Source: Candidatus Rifleibacteriota bacterium
GTDB lineage: Bacteria > Muiribacteriota > Ozemobacteria > Ozemobacterales > Ozemobacteraceae
NCBI GenBank assembly: GCA_012517355.1
Contig: JAAYVD010000053.1
Span: 104,387-168,386, forward strand
Direction of reading: 5' to 3'
DNA: 64,000 nucleotides
In this document: positions 52,724 through 61,625 of the stretch, piece by piece
Numbering within the stretch: the stretch's first letter is position 1
Layout: each line of letters starts with the position of its first letter
Notes under the pieces: model-generated
The model's database searches: none
What the model was told of the DNA's origin: nothing
Seen by the model: the letters and a program-made list of their open reading frames with translations, nothing else
Translations under genes and position numbers: made by a program

Positions 52724-55700
52724 ATGATGCACCCGTCACGTTCCCGGGCCGGCTTCGGTCTGGCCGAAGCCTTTGCCATGATCATCGTCGTCAGCTCCCT
52801 GGCGGTGCCCCTCGGCGGTCTGATGAGCCAGATGAGCGGCAAGACCGTCGACCTCGAGGAGCAGATGCTTTCCCGCCGCATGGCCCTGGACGTCCAGAAC
52901 AACATCTTCGGATACGGCGCCTATAACCCGGTGATCGATTTTTCGGTCCCCGATGTCCTCACCTCGCGCGGGGCGACCCTGACCGCGGTCATCACCTGGG
53001 CCGAGGTCCCGGCCATGGGCTTCCTCGGCCCTGCCAACACCGGCATCGTCGCCACCCCCCAACGGATGGCGGCCTACCGCATCGACGTCGATCGTCTGGC
53101 CAACGCCGATCTCGACATCGAAGCCGCGAGCATGACCACCCTGACCGGCGTCATCTTCGGCGAGGTCCGGGAGCCCGAGATCGACCTGGTCTACGCGGCG
53201 ATCCCCACACAGAACAAGGTGTTCGGCATCCACCCGATCGACCACGAGACCTGGCAGGAGTTCGACGTCAGTCCCTACAAGCCGGTCCATCTCGCCGTCC
53301 ACCCCAGTGGAGACTGGCTGGCCATCAAGTGCCCGCAGGACATCCTGTTGATGGACATCCGCCCGGAGAGCGAGACCCTGGGGTCATTCTCCGTGATCTA
53401 TCACAACACGGCCGCCAACACCGTCTGCGGCTCCAGCGACGACGACGGCAACGGAGACGAGAACAACCGCTTCGACCGGGGAATCGTTTTCCGATCGGAT
53501 GGCAGATACCTGTACTGGACGATGCACAACCCCACCCAGGTCTACGTCCAGCGGGCCCCCACCGGTTTTCCGCCCGCCCCGGGCTCCCTTTCCCCGGCCT
53601 GGTCGACCATCGCCGCCCCCGAATGGCCCGCCGCCTTCAGCTGCGGCAGCAACCGGTCGATGGACCTGGAGATGGGCCAGGACGGCTTCCTGTACTGGGC
53701 GGCCTGGGGTGTCACCGCCGGGACCTACCAGTTGAACACCCACACCCACCTCGGGGCCGCCCCCAAGCTTTCTCCCTGGGCCACCCCGAACGGAGACAAC
53801 CAGAGGGCGGTCACCACCTCCTGGAGCGGCGGGGAAACCCTGTATCAGAGCGAGGCATACGAGCTTTCCGGGCACCTGTCCCACGCCCCCACCCACATCT
53901 GGAAGGGGAGTGTCCAGACCGGCAGCGGCATGGACGACCAGAACCAGGCGAACGACCTGCTCCTCTCGCGGAACGACCGGTATGTCTTCGGGGTGAACTC
54001 CAAGAGCGGGGCGCTCACCCACCTCCTGGCCTGGAATCGCCAGGAGTACGGGACCGTCTGGAACCCTTCGACGGCGCCCAACGTGGCCACGAAGACCCTG
54101 GACGACCTTCCCCTGACGACCCTCAAGCACAGCCCCTACGGCAAGGAGTTCCTGGCCGACACGACCGGCAACGGGTTCCTGTTCGTCGATCAGGGGAAGT
54201 TCCTCGCCAACGCGGGCGCCGCCTTCGCCTCCTGGACCTCCGACCCTGCCGCCAACGTCTCCGACCTGGCCGCGCGGGTGCCCGAGCATGCCTGGATCAC
54301 CTGTGCCGACAAGAGCGTGCAGTGCCTCGACCTCTACGGCGGACCGGCCGGGGGGGAACTCGACCTGTCCCGGCTGACGACATTGGACATCCCCGCCCGG
54401 GATCTCACCCTGACCGCGGGCGGCGACGTCGGCTTCGCCTGTGTCGGGGAGGCGGGGGTCAACCCCCGCCAGATCGACCTGCTGGCTTTCCCCCCCGCCA
54501 CCTCGACGATGGCCCTGACCCTGCCGGGCGGGGCGAGCCTCACCATGGCCGCCTGCACGCTCAACGGCAGCCTGGTGGTCGGCGTCGAGAAGACCGGCGT
54601 CACCCTCGAGACGGTTTCCGCCGCGGCCGCCAACGGGATCGTGGTCTACCCGGCGGACACGAAGGGGGTTTTGAACACCATCGCCACCTGCGGCTATGCG
54701 CTTCCCTCCTCCTTCCAGGTGAAACAGGTCGTCCCCTTCCACCGGCGTGACGGGGCCCTCGCCCTCCTGCAGGACACGGTTTCGACCCCCAACGAGTCGG
54801 CCCTGATCTGGGTCGAACCCTCCGCCCAGGGCGGGCTGGGGGGGAACGAGGGCAGCGCGAACTGGCGGGTGATGTACGTCTGGAGGGGGAAATACGACGG
54901 GTTCCCCGAGGGGGCGCCATACAAGATGGCCCTGTCCTGCGACGACGGGCTGCTGGCCCTGTTCGACACGACGACGACGGCGGGCAACACCCACAACGCC
55001 ATCCGTCTCTACGATCTGCAGAACCAACGGTTCCCGATGCAGACCGGTTTGCTGATCAACCGGTTCTCGGATGCCGGGGGAAATTTTACCGCCCTCCCCA
55101 CCGACAACCCGATCAACCTGAAGACCAGCCTGACCCGGCTCAATGTGAACTCCCCGCTCGATCCCAGTTACCCGTTCAACTTCTACAACGTGGGCTCGGG
55201 CCTGTATGTCTCTTCGAAGACGACCAGGTTTTTCGGCTCCTGGTATCATGGGGCGTTTTCTGCCATGGGCCTGGGCAGCGAGGACGGGGCCCGGTTCGCC
55301 CTCGATGGTGCCTATCCGACCGTGAACTTCTACACCGGGACCATCTGGTCGGATGGCAACAACGATGAGCGATGGGGCTTCAATGTTGCCAGGGGTGCCG
55401 GGGTCACCCATTTCCAAGGTGAGTATTATTCCGTCAACGATCCCCTCGAGAACTGTGGGATCGGCTACAGCACCACCGTCATCTCCAATTACCCGACCAT
55501 GACAAACGCAAGCCCGTGCACGTTTTCGGGTTCTGGGGGTACCTGGAGCACCATGCCGGCGAACGAGTTCCGGGCCTTCCGGTTCCGGCCGCAGTTGCTC
55601 AAGGAAATCTTCCTGGACGGGACGGTCTGGCCCGGCGACCCTTCTACCGCAGCCGACGATGTCACCCTGGCGAACCTGGTCGGCGGCAACGAGGGGTGGT

Positions 55701-57046
55701 ATGACCTGTGCTTCCATCGCAACACGGCCAGCCCCACCCTGTTCCTGATCGACCACCAGGGGTCGCTCCCCGCGACCGACAAGGTGACGGGCCTGGGGTT
55801 GTTCGGTTCGCCCAACTGGCTGCCGATGGACCCACTGCCCGACGCCGACATCGGCTGGAAGATGGCCGTCTCGCCGGACGGCCGGCGGCTGATCCTGGCC
55901 GGCGCCGATTCTGCCCCTTCGAACAAGCTGTTCCTCTTCGATATCTCCTATCCGATTCCCTATGCCGGCCCGATGAACCTGGGAACGGTGGCCTCGCTCG
56001 TCATCGACCTGCCCGCCGCCCCCACGGCCCTCGCCGTGCGGCCGTTCAACAGCTTCACCACCGCCCCCGACCGCATGGAGGACGTCACCCCGGCCGCCGC
56101 CGCCCTCACCGCGGCCGGCTATCCCAACCCCCGCGCGGGTCTCCAGATGGCCGCCCTCGGCAAGAAGGGCATCTACATCATCGACGGGGCGGACGCGGCC
56201 GACACCCCCCTGGCCTTCGCCGCCCGCTACGATCCCGTCGGCCGCACCCTGACCGCCCTGGCCGCACCCACCCTGGCGGTGCGCAACGCCCAGGTCATCT
56301 CCTACGACGACTGGATCTACTGCCTGGGCGGATATGACGGTTCCAACATGGACCGAGTCATCGCCTACGATGTGAATGCCGGCGTCTGGCGAGGCCAGAC
56401 CCTGGCCGCCCGGTATTTCCGGAAGCTGCAGAGCAACGACAACACCACCCTGCTCGGCAAGGACACCGCGGCAGGATGTCTGACCCCCTATGGCATCGTC
56501 CTGGCGGGCGGCAACGCGGGGGGGAACGGCACCACCAACGTCAACGTCTACTATCCCCACGCCCTGATGACCGGGGGGGCAAACGCGGAATACGGCGAGA
56601 CCCTGGCCATGCCCAGTCTGGGGGCCAACTCCCGTGACGGCACCGGCGTCTGCCATTTCAGCCGCAAGGACAAAAAGTGGTATTTCTACCTGATCGGTGG
56701 AGGTACCAGTTGGCCAAGCACCGACGATGTCTCGATCAAGCGGTTCAACTTCGACAGCAACTCCTGGGACGTTACCTGGGATCCGGAGGACACGATCCTG
56801 ACCGAGCGGTGCGCCGCCGCCGCCTGTTCGTGGGGCGACGAGATCTTCATCTTCGGCGGCTATCGCGGGGCGATCACCACCACGACCAACACGGCCATCG
56901 CCTTCAACCCCGACAACCAGAAGTTCCGCCAGGTCGCCAACCTGCCCAACGCGCTCGTGCGCGACACCGCGGCGGTTCCCTGCGGGCCGTTCATCTTCGT
57001 CATCGACGGCCGCGACGGGAACCAGATCGTCAGATACAGCCCATGA
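52724..57046 (+). CDS. Giant prepilin-propeller fusion, putative pilus-tip adhesin (operon 3)
   Basis: The product has 1440 residues. The leader MMHPSRSRAG is followed by FGLAEAFAMIIVVSSLAVPLGG with E5 and a GspI/PilV-like helix. The body is propeller/kelch sequence: HLAVHPSGDWLAIKC, DRGIVFRSDGRYLYW, LSCDDGLLALFD, VSPDGRRLILAG, AVRPFNSF, CSWGDEIFIFGG, GPFIFVIDG. At the position where the operon-1 and operon-2 giants carry lectin-like modules, this protein reads straight through (VNVYYPHALMTGG), giving the uninterrupted scaffold. The start follows AAAGGAGG with 8-nt spacing. It is immediately followed by a SpeE-like gene. Confidence 0.88.
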   Translation: MMHPSRSRAGFGLAEAFAMIIVVSSLAVPLGGLMSQMSGKTVDLEEQMLSRRMALDVQNNIFGYGAYNPVIDFSVPDVLTSRGATLTAVITWAEVPAMGFLGPANTGIVATPQRMAAYRIDVDRLANADLDIEAASMTTLTGVIFGEVREPEIDLVYAAIPTQNKVFGIHPIDHETWQEFDVSPYKPVHLAVHPSGDWLAIKCPQDILLMDIRPESETLGSFSVIYHNTAANTVCGSSDDDGNGDENNRFDRGIVFRSDGRYLYWTMHNPTQVYVQRAPTGFPPAPGSLSPAWSTIAAPEWPAAFSCGSNRSMDLEMGQDGFLYWAAWGVTAGTYQLNTHTHLGAAPKLSPWATPNGDNQRAVTTSWSGGETLYQSEAYELSGHLSHAPTHIWKGSVQTGSGMDDQNQANDLLLSRNDRYVFGVNSKSGALTHLLAWNRQEYGTVWNPSTAPNVATKTLDDLPLTTLKHSPYGKEFLADTTGNGFLFVDQGKFLANAGAAFASWTSDPAANVSDLAARVPEHAWITCADKSVQCLDLYGGPAGGELDLSRLTTLDIPARDLTLTAGGDVGFACVGEAGVNPRQIDLLAFPPATSTMALTLPGGASLTMAACTLNGSLVVGVEKTGVTLETVSAAAANGIVVYPADTKGVLNTIATCGYALPSSFQVKQVVPFHRRDGALALLQDTVSTPNESALIWVEPSAQGGLGGNEGSANWRVMYVWRGKYDGFPEGAPYKMALSCDDGLLALFDTTTTAGNTHNAIRLYDLQNQRFPMQTGLLINRFSDAGGNFTALPTDNPINLKTSLTRLNVNSPLDPSYPFNFYNVGSGLYVSSKTTRFFGSWYHGAFSAMGLGSEDGARFALDGAYPTVNFYTGTIWSDGNNDERWGFNVARGAGVTHFQGEYYSVNDPLENCGIGYSTTVISNYPTMTNASPCTFSGSGGTWSTMPANEFRAFRFRPQLLKEIFLDGTVWPGDPSTAADDVTLANLVGGNEGWYDLCFHRNTASPTLFLIDHQGSLPATDKVTGLGLFGSPNWLPMDPLPDADIGWKMAVSPDGRRLILAGADSAPSNKLFLFDISYPIPYAGPMNLGTVASLVIDLPAAPTALAVRPFNSFTTAPDRMEDVTPAAAALTAAGYPNPRAGLQMAALGKKGIYIIDGADAADTPLAFAARYDPVGRTLTALAAPTLAVRNAQVISYDDWIYCLGGYDGSNMDRVIAYDVNAGVWRGQTLAARYFRKLQSNDNTTLLGKDTAAGCLTPYGIVLAGGNAGGNGTTNVNVYYPHALMTGGANAEYGETLAMPSLGANSRDGTGVCHFSRKDKKWYFYLIGGGTSWPSTDDVSIKRFNFDSNSWDVTWDPEDTILTERCAAAACSWGDEIFIFGGYRGAITTTTNTAIAFNPDNQKFRQVANLPNALVRDTAAVPCGPFIFVIDGRDGNQIVRYSP

Positions 57047-57109
57047 TCACCAGGTGTCCAGGGGGCTCGCGCGGCCGGATCCCCTGCGCCGCGGGGCGGC
57101 GGCCGGCCG

Positions 57110-58669
57110 ATGGCTGAGGTCGGCACCCTTCCCGCCCCCCGTCCGGACCTGGGTGAAAGGGCGAGAAGGGAACAGCCGCCATCCACGGCGGAGCCGGACC
57201 CCCAACCAGCCGCCGGGGAGGCGGCCGCCCCGATCCGCCCGGACCTGCTGCTCGTCACCTGCGGAGCGGTGCTGATGCTCACCCAGATCATCGCCGTGCG
57301 CGAGATCGGATCGGCGCTGTTCCCCACCGAGCTGGTGACCATCCTCAGCACCATCATGGTCTTGAGCGGTCCCAGCCTGGCCTACGCCGTCGCCGACCGG
57401 GTCTCCGACCGGGCCCTGGCCTGGTGGGGGGGCCTGACCACCGCGTTTCTGCTGATCATGCCGGTCGGCATCCGGTTTTTCACCGGCTTCATGGTCGGGC
57501 ACGGCGGCGATCTGGCCGCCCTGGGCCTCGTCTTCTGCCTCGGCGGGATGTTCACCTCCGCCTTCTTCGCCGTCTTTCTGCCGCGGTTGACCGGCCGCGG
57601 GGGCAGCTTCCGCCGGCTCTACGCCCTGGAACTGGCGGGCGCCCTGACGGCCCTGGGCCCCATGGCGGCGGGCCTGTCGTGGGGTGGGCAGCGGCACCTC
57701 TTCTTCGCCCTGATCGTGCTCACCCTGCACCTGGCCCTGCAGCGGCCCCGGCTCACCCTGGCAGCGGGCCTCGCGGCCGCCGGCCTGGCCCTCGCCCATC
57801 CCACCCTCGATGCCCGCGCGGCGGAGTACTATGGGGCTTCCTGCTGGGACCTGGCGGAACCGCGTTCGGTGGCGGTGGCCTATTCCCCCTACCAGCGGAT
57901 CGAGGTGATGCAGGACGGGCCCCGGCGGCTCCTGCTGCTCGATGGCCTTCCCTACTACGATGTCGGCGAACTGCACTGGTTCAACCACTACATCGCCGAA
58001 CTGCCGGGACGGTTCTTCCGTGACAAGGGCAGAGCCCTGGTGGTCGGCTCGGGGAGCCTCGGCTCGACCGCCTACCTGGTGCGGCAGGGGTTCGAGGTCG
58101 TCACGGTCGACCTCGACCGGCAGGTGGCCGAGTTCGGGATGACGTTCTTTCACGATCTGCACGGGCTGGCGACGGGTGATTTCCAGTTGCGGACCGGGGA
58201 CATCCGGCGCGTTCTCGCCGAACACCCCGACGAGCGTTACGACCTGATCGTGTTGGACATTCCGGCCGCCTTCCACCTGCACACGGCGTTGCTCTACACC
58301 CCGGAATTCCTGGGTCGGCTGAAGGAACGCCTGAGCCCCGGGGGGATGGTCGCTCTCAACACCACCGGCAGCGACCTCGGAGATGGGGTTCCGGCCGCCA
58401 TCATCCGGGGGGCCTGCCAGACCTTCGCGGAGGTCATGGGGGTGCGCGGCGGTTCGCTCGGTCTGATCGTCCTCTACTGCGGCACCCGTCTGCCGATGAC
58501 GGTTGCCACGATGAAGGAGCAGCTCCTGATCGATGAACGGCAGGGGTTCGAGATCTTTCCCGACGCCAGCCTGCGCACCGCGACGCGGGGGGTTCCCCCG
58601 CACACCGCCGACCATCTGGCCGCCCTGCTGATGACGCTCCAGGCCCGGGTGCCAGGATGGAACCCGTGA
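57110..58669 (+). CDS. Membrane-fused spermidine-synthase-like protein
   Basis: The product has 519 residues. A Pro/Ala-rich N-terminus is followed by about seven hydrophobic segments (about 42-245) and a SpeE-like Rossmann domain: QRIEVMQDGPRRLLLLDGLPYYD, ALVVGSGSLGSTAYLV, VVTVDLDRQVAEFG, LRTGDIRRVL, YDLIVLDIPAAFHLHTALLYTPEFL. The N-terminal beta-hairpin QxIEV...LxLDG is typical of spermidine synthases, and an aspartate is kept in VLDIP, so this copy is closer to the canonical enzymes than the two at 46-50 kb. It lies 63 bp after the giant adhesin gene and overlaps the next gene by 13 bp. The start has no good ribosome-binding site. Confidence 0.78.
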   Translation: MAEVGTLPAPRPDLGERARREQPPSTAEPDPQPAAGEAAAPIRPDLLLVTCGAVLMLTQIIAVREIGSALFPTELVTILSTIMVLSGPSLAYAVADRVSDRALAWWGGLTTAFLLIMPVGIRFFTGFMVGHGGDLAALGLVFCLGGMFTSAFFAVFLPRLTGRGGSFRRLYALELAGALTALGPMAAGLSWGGQRHLFFALIVLTLHLALQRPRLTLAAGLAAAGLALAHPTLDARAAEYYGASCWDLAEPRSVAVAYSPYQRIEVMQDGPRRLLLLDGLPYYDVGELHWFNHYIAELPGRFFRDKGRALVVGSGSLGSTAYLVRQGFEVVTVDLDRQVAEFGMTFFHDLHGLATGDFQLRTGDIRRVLAEHPDERYDLIVLDIPAAFHLHTALLYTPEFLGRLKERLSPGGMVALNTTGSDLGDGVPAAIIRGACQTFAEVMGVRGGSLGLIVLYCGTRLPMTVATMKEQLLIDERQGFEIFPDASLRTATRGVPPHTADHLAALLMTLQARVPGWNP

Positions 58670-59178
58670 GCCGCGGCGACCAGGTGGAACTGCTGTTGGC
58701 GGGCTTCTGGCTGGGTCATGTGCAGGTGGCGCTGGGTTTCCATCTGCTGGTTTCCCAGGGGGCGGGCGTGGGCTTCTACTTCGCCATGCTCGCCCTATGG
58801 CTGGCCGGGGCGCTGCTGGGGACGCTCGCCCCGGTTGGAAGGGGGCGGGGTCTCGTCTTGCAGGCGGTGGCGGCCGGGGGGTTCGTTCCGGCCATCGTGA
58901 CGGCGAGGCACTTTCCCTTCTCCCTATGGTCGCTGGGCGGCGTTCTGGGGGCGGTGCTCCTGTCGGGAGCGTTCGGGGGATGGTTCCTCCAGGACCGGGC
59001 GGCGGCGGCGGGGCGGGAGGCGGCCGGGGTCCTCTTCCACGAGAACAACGGATTCGTGCTGGGCTACGGCTGTGCGGGGATGCTGTTGCTGGTGTCGGTT
59101 CCCCTGCTGGACCTGTTCACCCTCTTTCTTGCCGCGCTCACGCTCGGCTGGCGGGCCTGGTCCCGCACCGGAAGGTAG
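58657..59178 (+). CDS. Small polytopic membrane protein of unknown function
   Basis: The product has 173 residues and about five hydrophobic segments (LLLAGFWLGHVQVALGFHLLV, FYFAMLALWLAGALLG, GVLGAVLLSGAFGGWFLQ, GMLLLVSVPLLDLFTLFLA). It overlaps the SpeE-like gene by 13 bp. Its arrangement resembles the C-terminal membrane half found fused in other SpeE-MFS-like proteins, so the two may form one split transporter/enzyme (inference). I know no closer family. Confidence 0.65.
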   Translation: MEPVSRGDQVELLLAGFWLGHVQVALGFHLLVSQGAGVGFYFAMLALWLAGALLGTLAPVGRGRGLVLQAVAAGGFVPAIVTARHFPFSLWSLGGVLGAVLLSGAFGGWFLQDRAAAAGREAAGVLFHENNGFVLGYGCAGMLLLVSVPLLDLFTLFLAALTLGWRAWSRTGR

Positions 59179-59200
59179 GGTCAGAGGGCGCCGCCGGGAC

Positions 59201-59365
59201 GGCCCCTTTGCGATGCGCGAAACGGGCGTTTCGCGCCGCCATCCGTGGCGGCAAAGGGGTATGGCCGACATCGTGTCGGTCGGCCCCTTGCGGGGTGCCG
59301 AACGCTCTTTTCCCGTCGCCCTGTTTGGCTGCCTGAGGGTGCCCTTCCGGCATCGTGCGGGTCGG
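59201..59365 (+). repeat. Two tandem palindromic elements
   Basis: Units begin at about 59201 and 59282 (81-bp offset). The first is well conserved, the second degenerate. They separate convergent genes. Confidence 0.85.
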
Positions 59366-59387
59366 AACCGAGGGGGGAGGCTGACGG

Positions 59388-60023
59388 TCAGCGGGCAGGG
59401 GTGGCCGACGGCCGCCGCGCGAGCAGGCGGGCCAGTTCGTTCGTCAGCAGATCGTGGGAGACGGCGAGCCCACGGCCGACCTGGACCGCCTTGACCTTGG
59501 CGGCGGCAGGGGCGGACGGGTCGGGCCAGGGGCGCCAGTCCTCCCGGGCGCGCGCGAACCAGGCGATGCCCCGGCGCAGGACCGCCTCGGCTTCGGTGGG
59601 GCGCCCCTGCGCCTCGAGGATGGCGGCAAGGCGCAGGTAGGGGGTGACCTCGTTCGGGTCGACGGCCAGGAATTCCTGGTAACAGGCGGCAGCCCTGGCG
59701 GGATCACCAGCCCGGAAGTGGTATTCCCCGAGCAGGAAACGGGCCCGGGAAAGGGGATCGATGGACAGGGACCGCTCCAGCAGGGCACGAACCCGGGCGG
59801 GGGGAGGCCCTTCCACCTCGGCGAGCAGTTCCTCCGCCTCATCCGCCAGGGCCAGTTCCTCGGGGCGGTCCAGTTCGCCGGCCAGGTAGCCGGGCAACGC
59901 CCGGGCCGACCAGGCCAGCGGTCGCCACCAGAAGATGCCCAGCAGGACGACCGCCGCCCAGACGGCCACGGCCAGGGTGGCCAGGTCAATACGATGCCAG
60001 AACCGATTCGCCGCCATACACAT
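59388..60023 (-). CDS. Membrane-anchored TPR protein
   Basis: The product has 211 residues. One transmembrane segment (about 15-37, LAVAVWAAVVLLGIFWW) is followed by a helical domain with TPR-like units: SRARFLLGEYHFRAGDPARAAACYQEFLAVDPNE, then TPYLRLAAILEAQGRPTEAEAVLRRGIAWF. TPRs mediate protein-protein contacts. The start (ATG 60023, or 60017) overlaps the phosphatidylserine decarboxylase gene by about 35 bp, so the two are co-translated and may act together at the membrane. Confidence 0.75.
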   Translation of the reverse strand: MCMAANRFWHRIDLATLAVAVWAAVVLLGIFWWRPLAWSARALPGYLAGELDRPEELALADEAEELLAEVEGPPPARVRALLERSLSIDPLSRARFLLGEYHFRAGDPARAAACYQEFLAVDPNEVTPYLRLAAILEAQGRPTEAEAVLRRGIAWFARAREDWRPWPDPSAPAAAKVKAVQVGRGLAVSHDLLTNELARLLARRPSATPAR

Positions 60024-60807
60024 ACTGGCCCACCTCGGCCCGGATCTGCAGGCCGGGCGAGGAGGCGAAGAAGAGGTCGGTCTGCGAGCCCCAGGTGATC
60101 ATACCCAGCTTCTGGCCGCGCGACACGGATTCCCCGACCTGGATCCAGGTCAGGATGCGGCCGACGTAGTAGTCGGCGATGCGGACGAGATACAGGTCGA
60201 GGCCGCGGGCGTCCTCCAGCACCAGGGTCTCGCGAGCGCTTCGGAGGATGAAATCGGCCTTGTCCTGCAGGTCGAACGGCGGACGGCCGAGGAGCTTCTT
60301 CAGCGTGACCGCTCCGGGCAAGAGCTGGGCGAGGATGATCTCCCGCTCGGCGGCGGTCATGTCGAGGTGGGGGCCGTTCCAGACGTGTTGGTGTTTGACG
60401 GTGCCGTGGTCGGGCACGCGGTTGACGTGGACCCCCTGGGTGTTCATGAAGATGCCGACCAGCCAGCCGTCCGGGAACGGGCGCAACGGCTCCATCTTCA
60501 GGTGGTCCACCAGGGGGACGGGCACGCCCTGCTTGACCACCTCGGGGATGACGCCGCCGGTGACACGGCGGATGTAGAGGATGGTGCCGTCCGCGGGGGC
60601 GACGATCACGCGCCCGGCGGGGGGATGACGGTCGGGGTCCTTGACCAGGCTGTGGTAGAGGTAGTCTGTGGCGAGAGGAAGCCTGAGCAGCAGGAGAAGG
60701 CCGGTGAGGGCCGACAGCCCCATGACGAGCGAGACCCACAGCAGGATCCGCTTCCACGGACGGGCCGGGACCGTCAGGGGAAAGGGGTCGGGGCCGTTCT
60801 GCGTCAT
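59986..60807 (-). CDS. psd: Phosphatidylserine decarboxylase-family protein
   Basis: The product has 273 residues. A membrane segment (about 22-42) precedes the decarboxylase fold: VIVAPADGTILYI (D73), GIFMNTQGVHVNRVP (H127) and the C-terminal self-cleavage site ITWGSQTDLFF (G240-S241), where cleavage would create the pyruvoyl group on the serine. The enzyme converts phosphatidylserine to phosphatidylethanolamine at the inner membrane. The usual LGST is WGSQ here, keeping Gly-Ser. ATG 60807 is the first clear start; the ribosome-binding site is weak. The paired TPR gene follows. Confidence 0.87.
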   Translation of the reverse strand: MTQNGPDPFPLTVPARPWKRILLWVSLVMGLSALTGLLLLLRLPLATDYLYHSLVKDPDRHPPAGRVIVAPADGTILYIRRVTGGVIPEVVKQGVPVPLVDHLKMEPLRPFPDGWLVGIFMNTQGVHVNRVPDHGTVKHQHVWNGPHLDMTAAEREIILAQLLPGAVTLKKLLGRPPFDLQDKADFILRSARETLVLEDARGLDLYLVRIADYYVGRILTWIQVGESVSRGQKLGMITWGSQTDLFFASSPGLQIRAEVGQYVYGGESVLASY

Positions 60808-60876
60808 GCGATGGGCTCCCTGTGCGTTGGAATCGCCACCGATTCTGGGGGAGGGGTTTCCTGAAAGGAAGGGCGG

Positions 60877-61338
60877 TCAGAACCGGGACCGGGCGAAGGC
60901 CAGGGTCTGCGCGGCCGCTTTCCGCAAGGCCGGGGTCAGCTGCCGGACGCTCTTGAACACCTCGATCAGGTCTTCTTCCGCAAACTCGTGGGCGATCTGG
61001 TTGCGAACGTCCCGGATCTCCAGGAGGGTGTCGGCACTCCTGATCAAGCCGAGCTTTTCGGCCCGCTGGATGCGATCGATGATGGCCGCCTGAGGCTCCT
61101 TGAGCAACAGGAACAAGGTGGTGAAGACCTTTTGGATGGGGAGGTCGGAGGCACGGGCGAAGCGGGCGCAGAAGGCTTCCCAACTCTCGAGCTGGGAGGG
61201 GGAGAGCCGCCCCCGGGCCGGCCGGGAGCGGGAACATTTGCGGTGGGAATAGTCGAGGAGGTCGATGGACTGTTCGAGATGGGAAAGCCCCTCCCGGAGT
61301 TGCTCCCGAAGCAGGGCCTCCTTTTCCCGCCGGTTCAT
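60877..61338 (-). CDS. HEPN-domain protein, toxin-like partner of an MNT/HEPN pair
   Basis: The product has 153 residues and is predicted all-helical. LEIRDVRNQIAHEF carries the HEPN RNase signature RX4-6H (R112, H117). In the characterised HepT toxins the motif continues with a tyrosine two residues after the histidine, which the MntA antitoxin AMPylates; here that residue is phenylalanine (F119). It overlaps the MNT gene by ATGA, the standard arrangement of the type VII MntA-HepT systems. The missing tyrosine means that neutralisation must use another site, or the pair does something else. Confidence 0.8.
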   Translation of the reverse strand: MNRREKEALLREQLREGLSHLEQSIDLLDYSHRKCSRSRPARGRLSPSQLESWEAFCARFARASDLPIQKVFTTLFLLLKEPQAAIIDRIQRAEKLGLIRSADTLLEIRDVRNQIAHEFAEEDLIEVFKSVRQLTPALRKAAAQTLAFARSRF

Positions 61339-61625
61339 GAGAATTCCGTCCCTTCCAGGATCGCCAGCTTCTTGAACGGCGACGGATCGGCCAGCGTGAA
61401 GTTGACCAGGTCGATGCGCTGCTCCCCAAAGGTTTTCCGGAAACGGATGCGGGCCTGGCGCAGGACCCGGGCCGGCAGCCGCCTGGCGGTGAGGACCAGG
61501 ATGTCGATATCGCCACCCTTCCGGGAGTCGTCGTTCCGCGACCCGAACAGGAACAGGCGCGCCTCCGGGGCGATCTCTTTCGCCCACGCCCGGAAGAAGT
61601 CCAGAACCGCCTTGGCGACGCGCAT
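61335..61625 (-). CDS. Minimal nucleotidyltransferase (MNT), antitoxin of an MNT/HEPN pair
   Basis: The product has 96 residues with the polymerase-beta-like signature LFGSRNDDSRKGGDIDILV: GSR at 28-30 and the metal-binding D39 and D41. MNT proteins of this type add AMP to a HEPN partner and so silence it. The gene is first in the pair and shares ATGA with the HEPN gene. No clear promoter beyond ordinary sequence is visible upstream. Confidence 0.85.
   Translation of the reverse strand: MRVAKAVLDFFRAWAKEIAPEARLFLFGSRNDDSRKGGDIDILVLTARRLPARVLRQARIRFRKTFGEQRIDLVNFTLADPSPFKKLAILEGTEFS

Noticed and set aside
53384..56656. A 1090-codon minus-strand open frame opposite the operon-3 giant
   Set aside because: Repetitive Gly/Val/Asp-rich translation without domains; the plus-strand frame encodes conserved propeller motifs.
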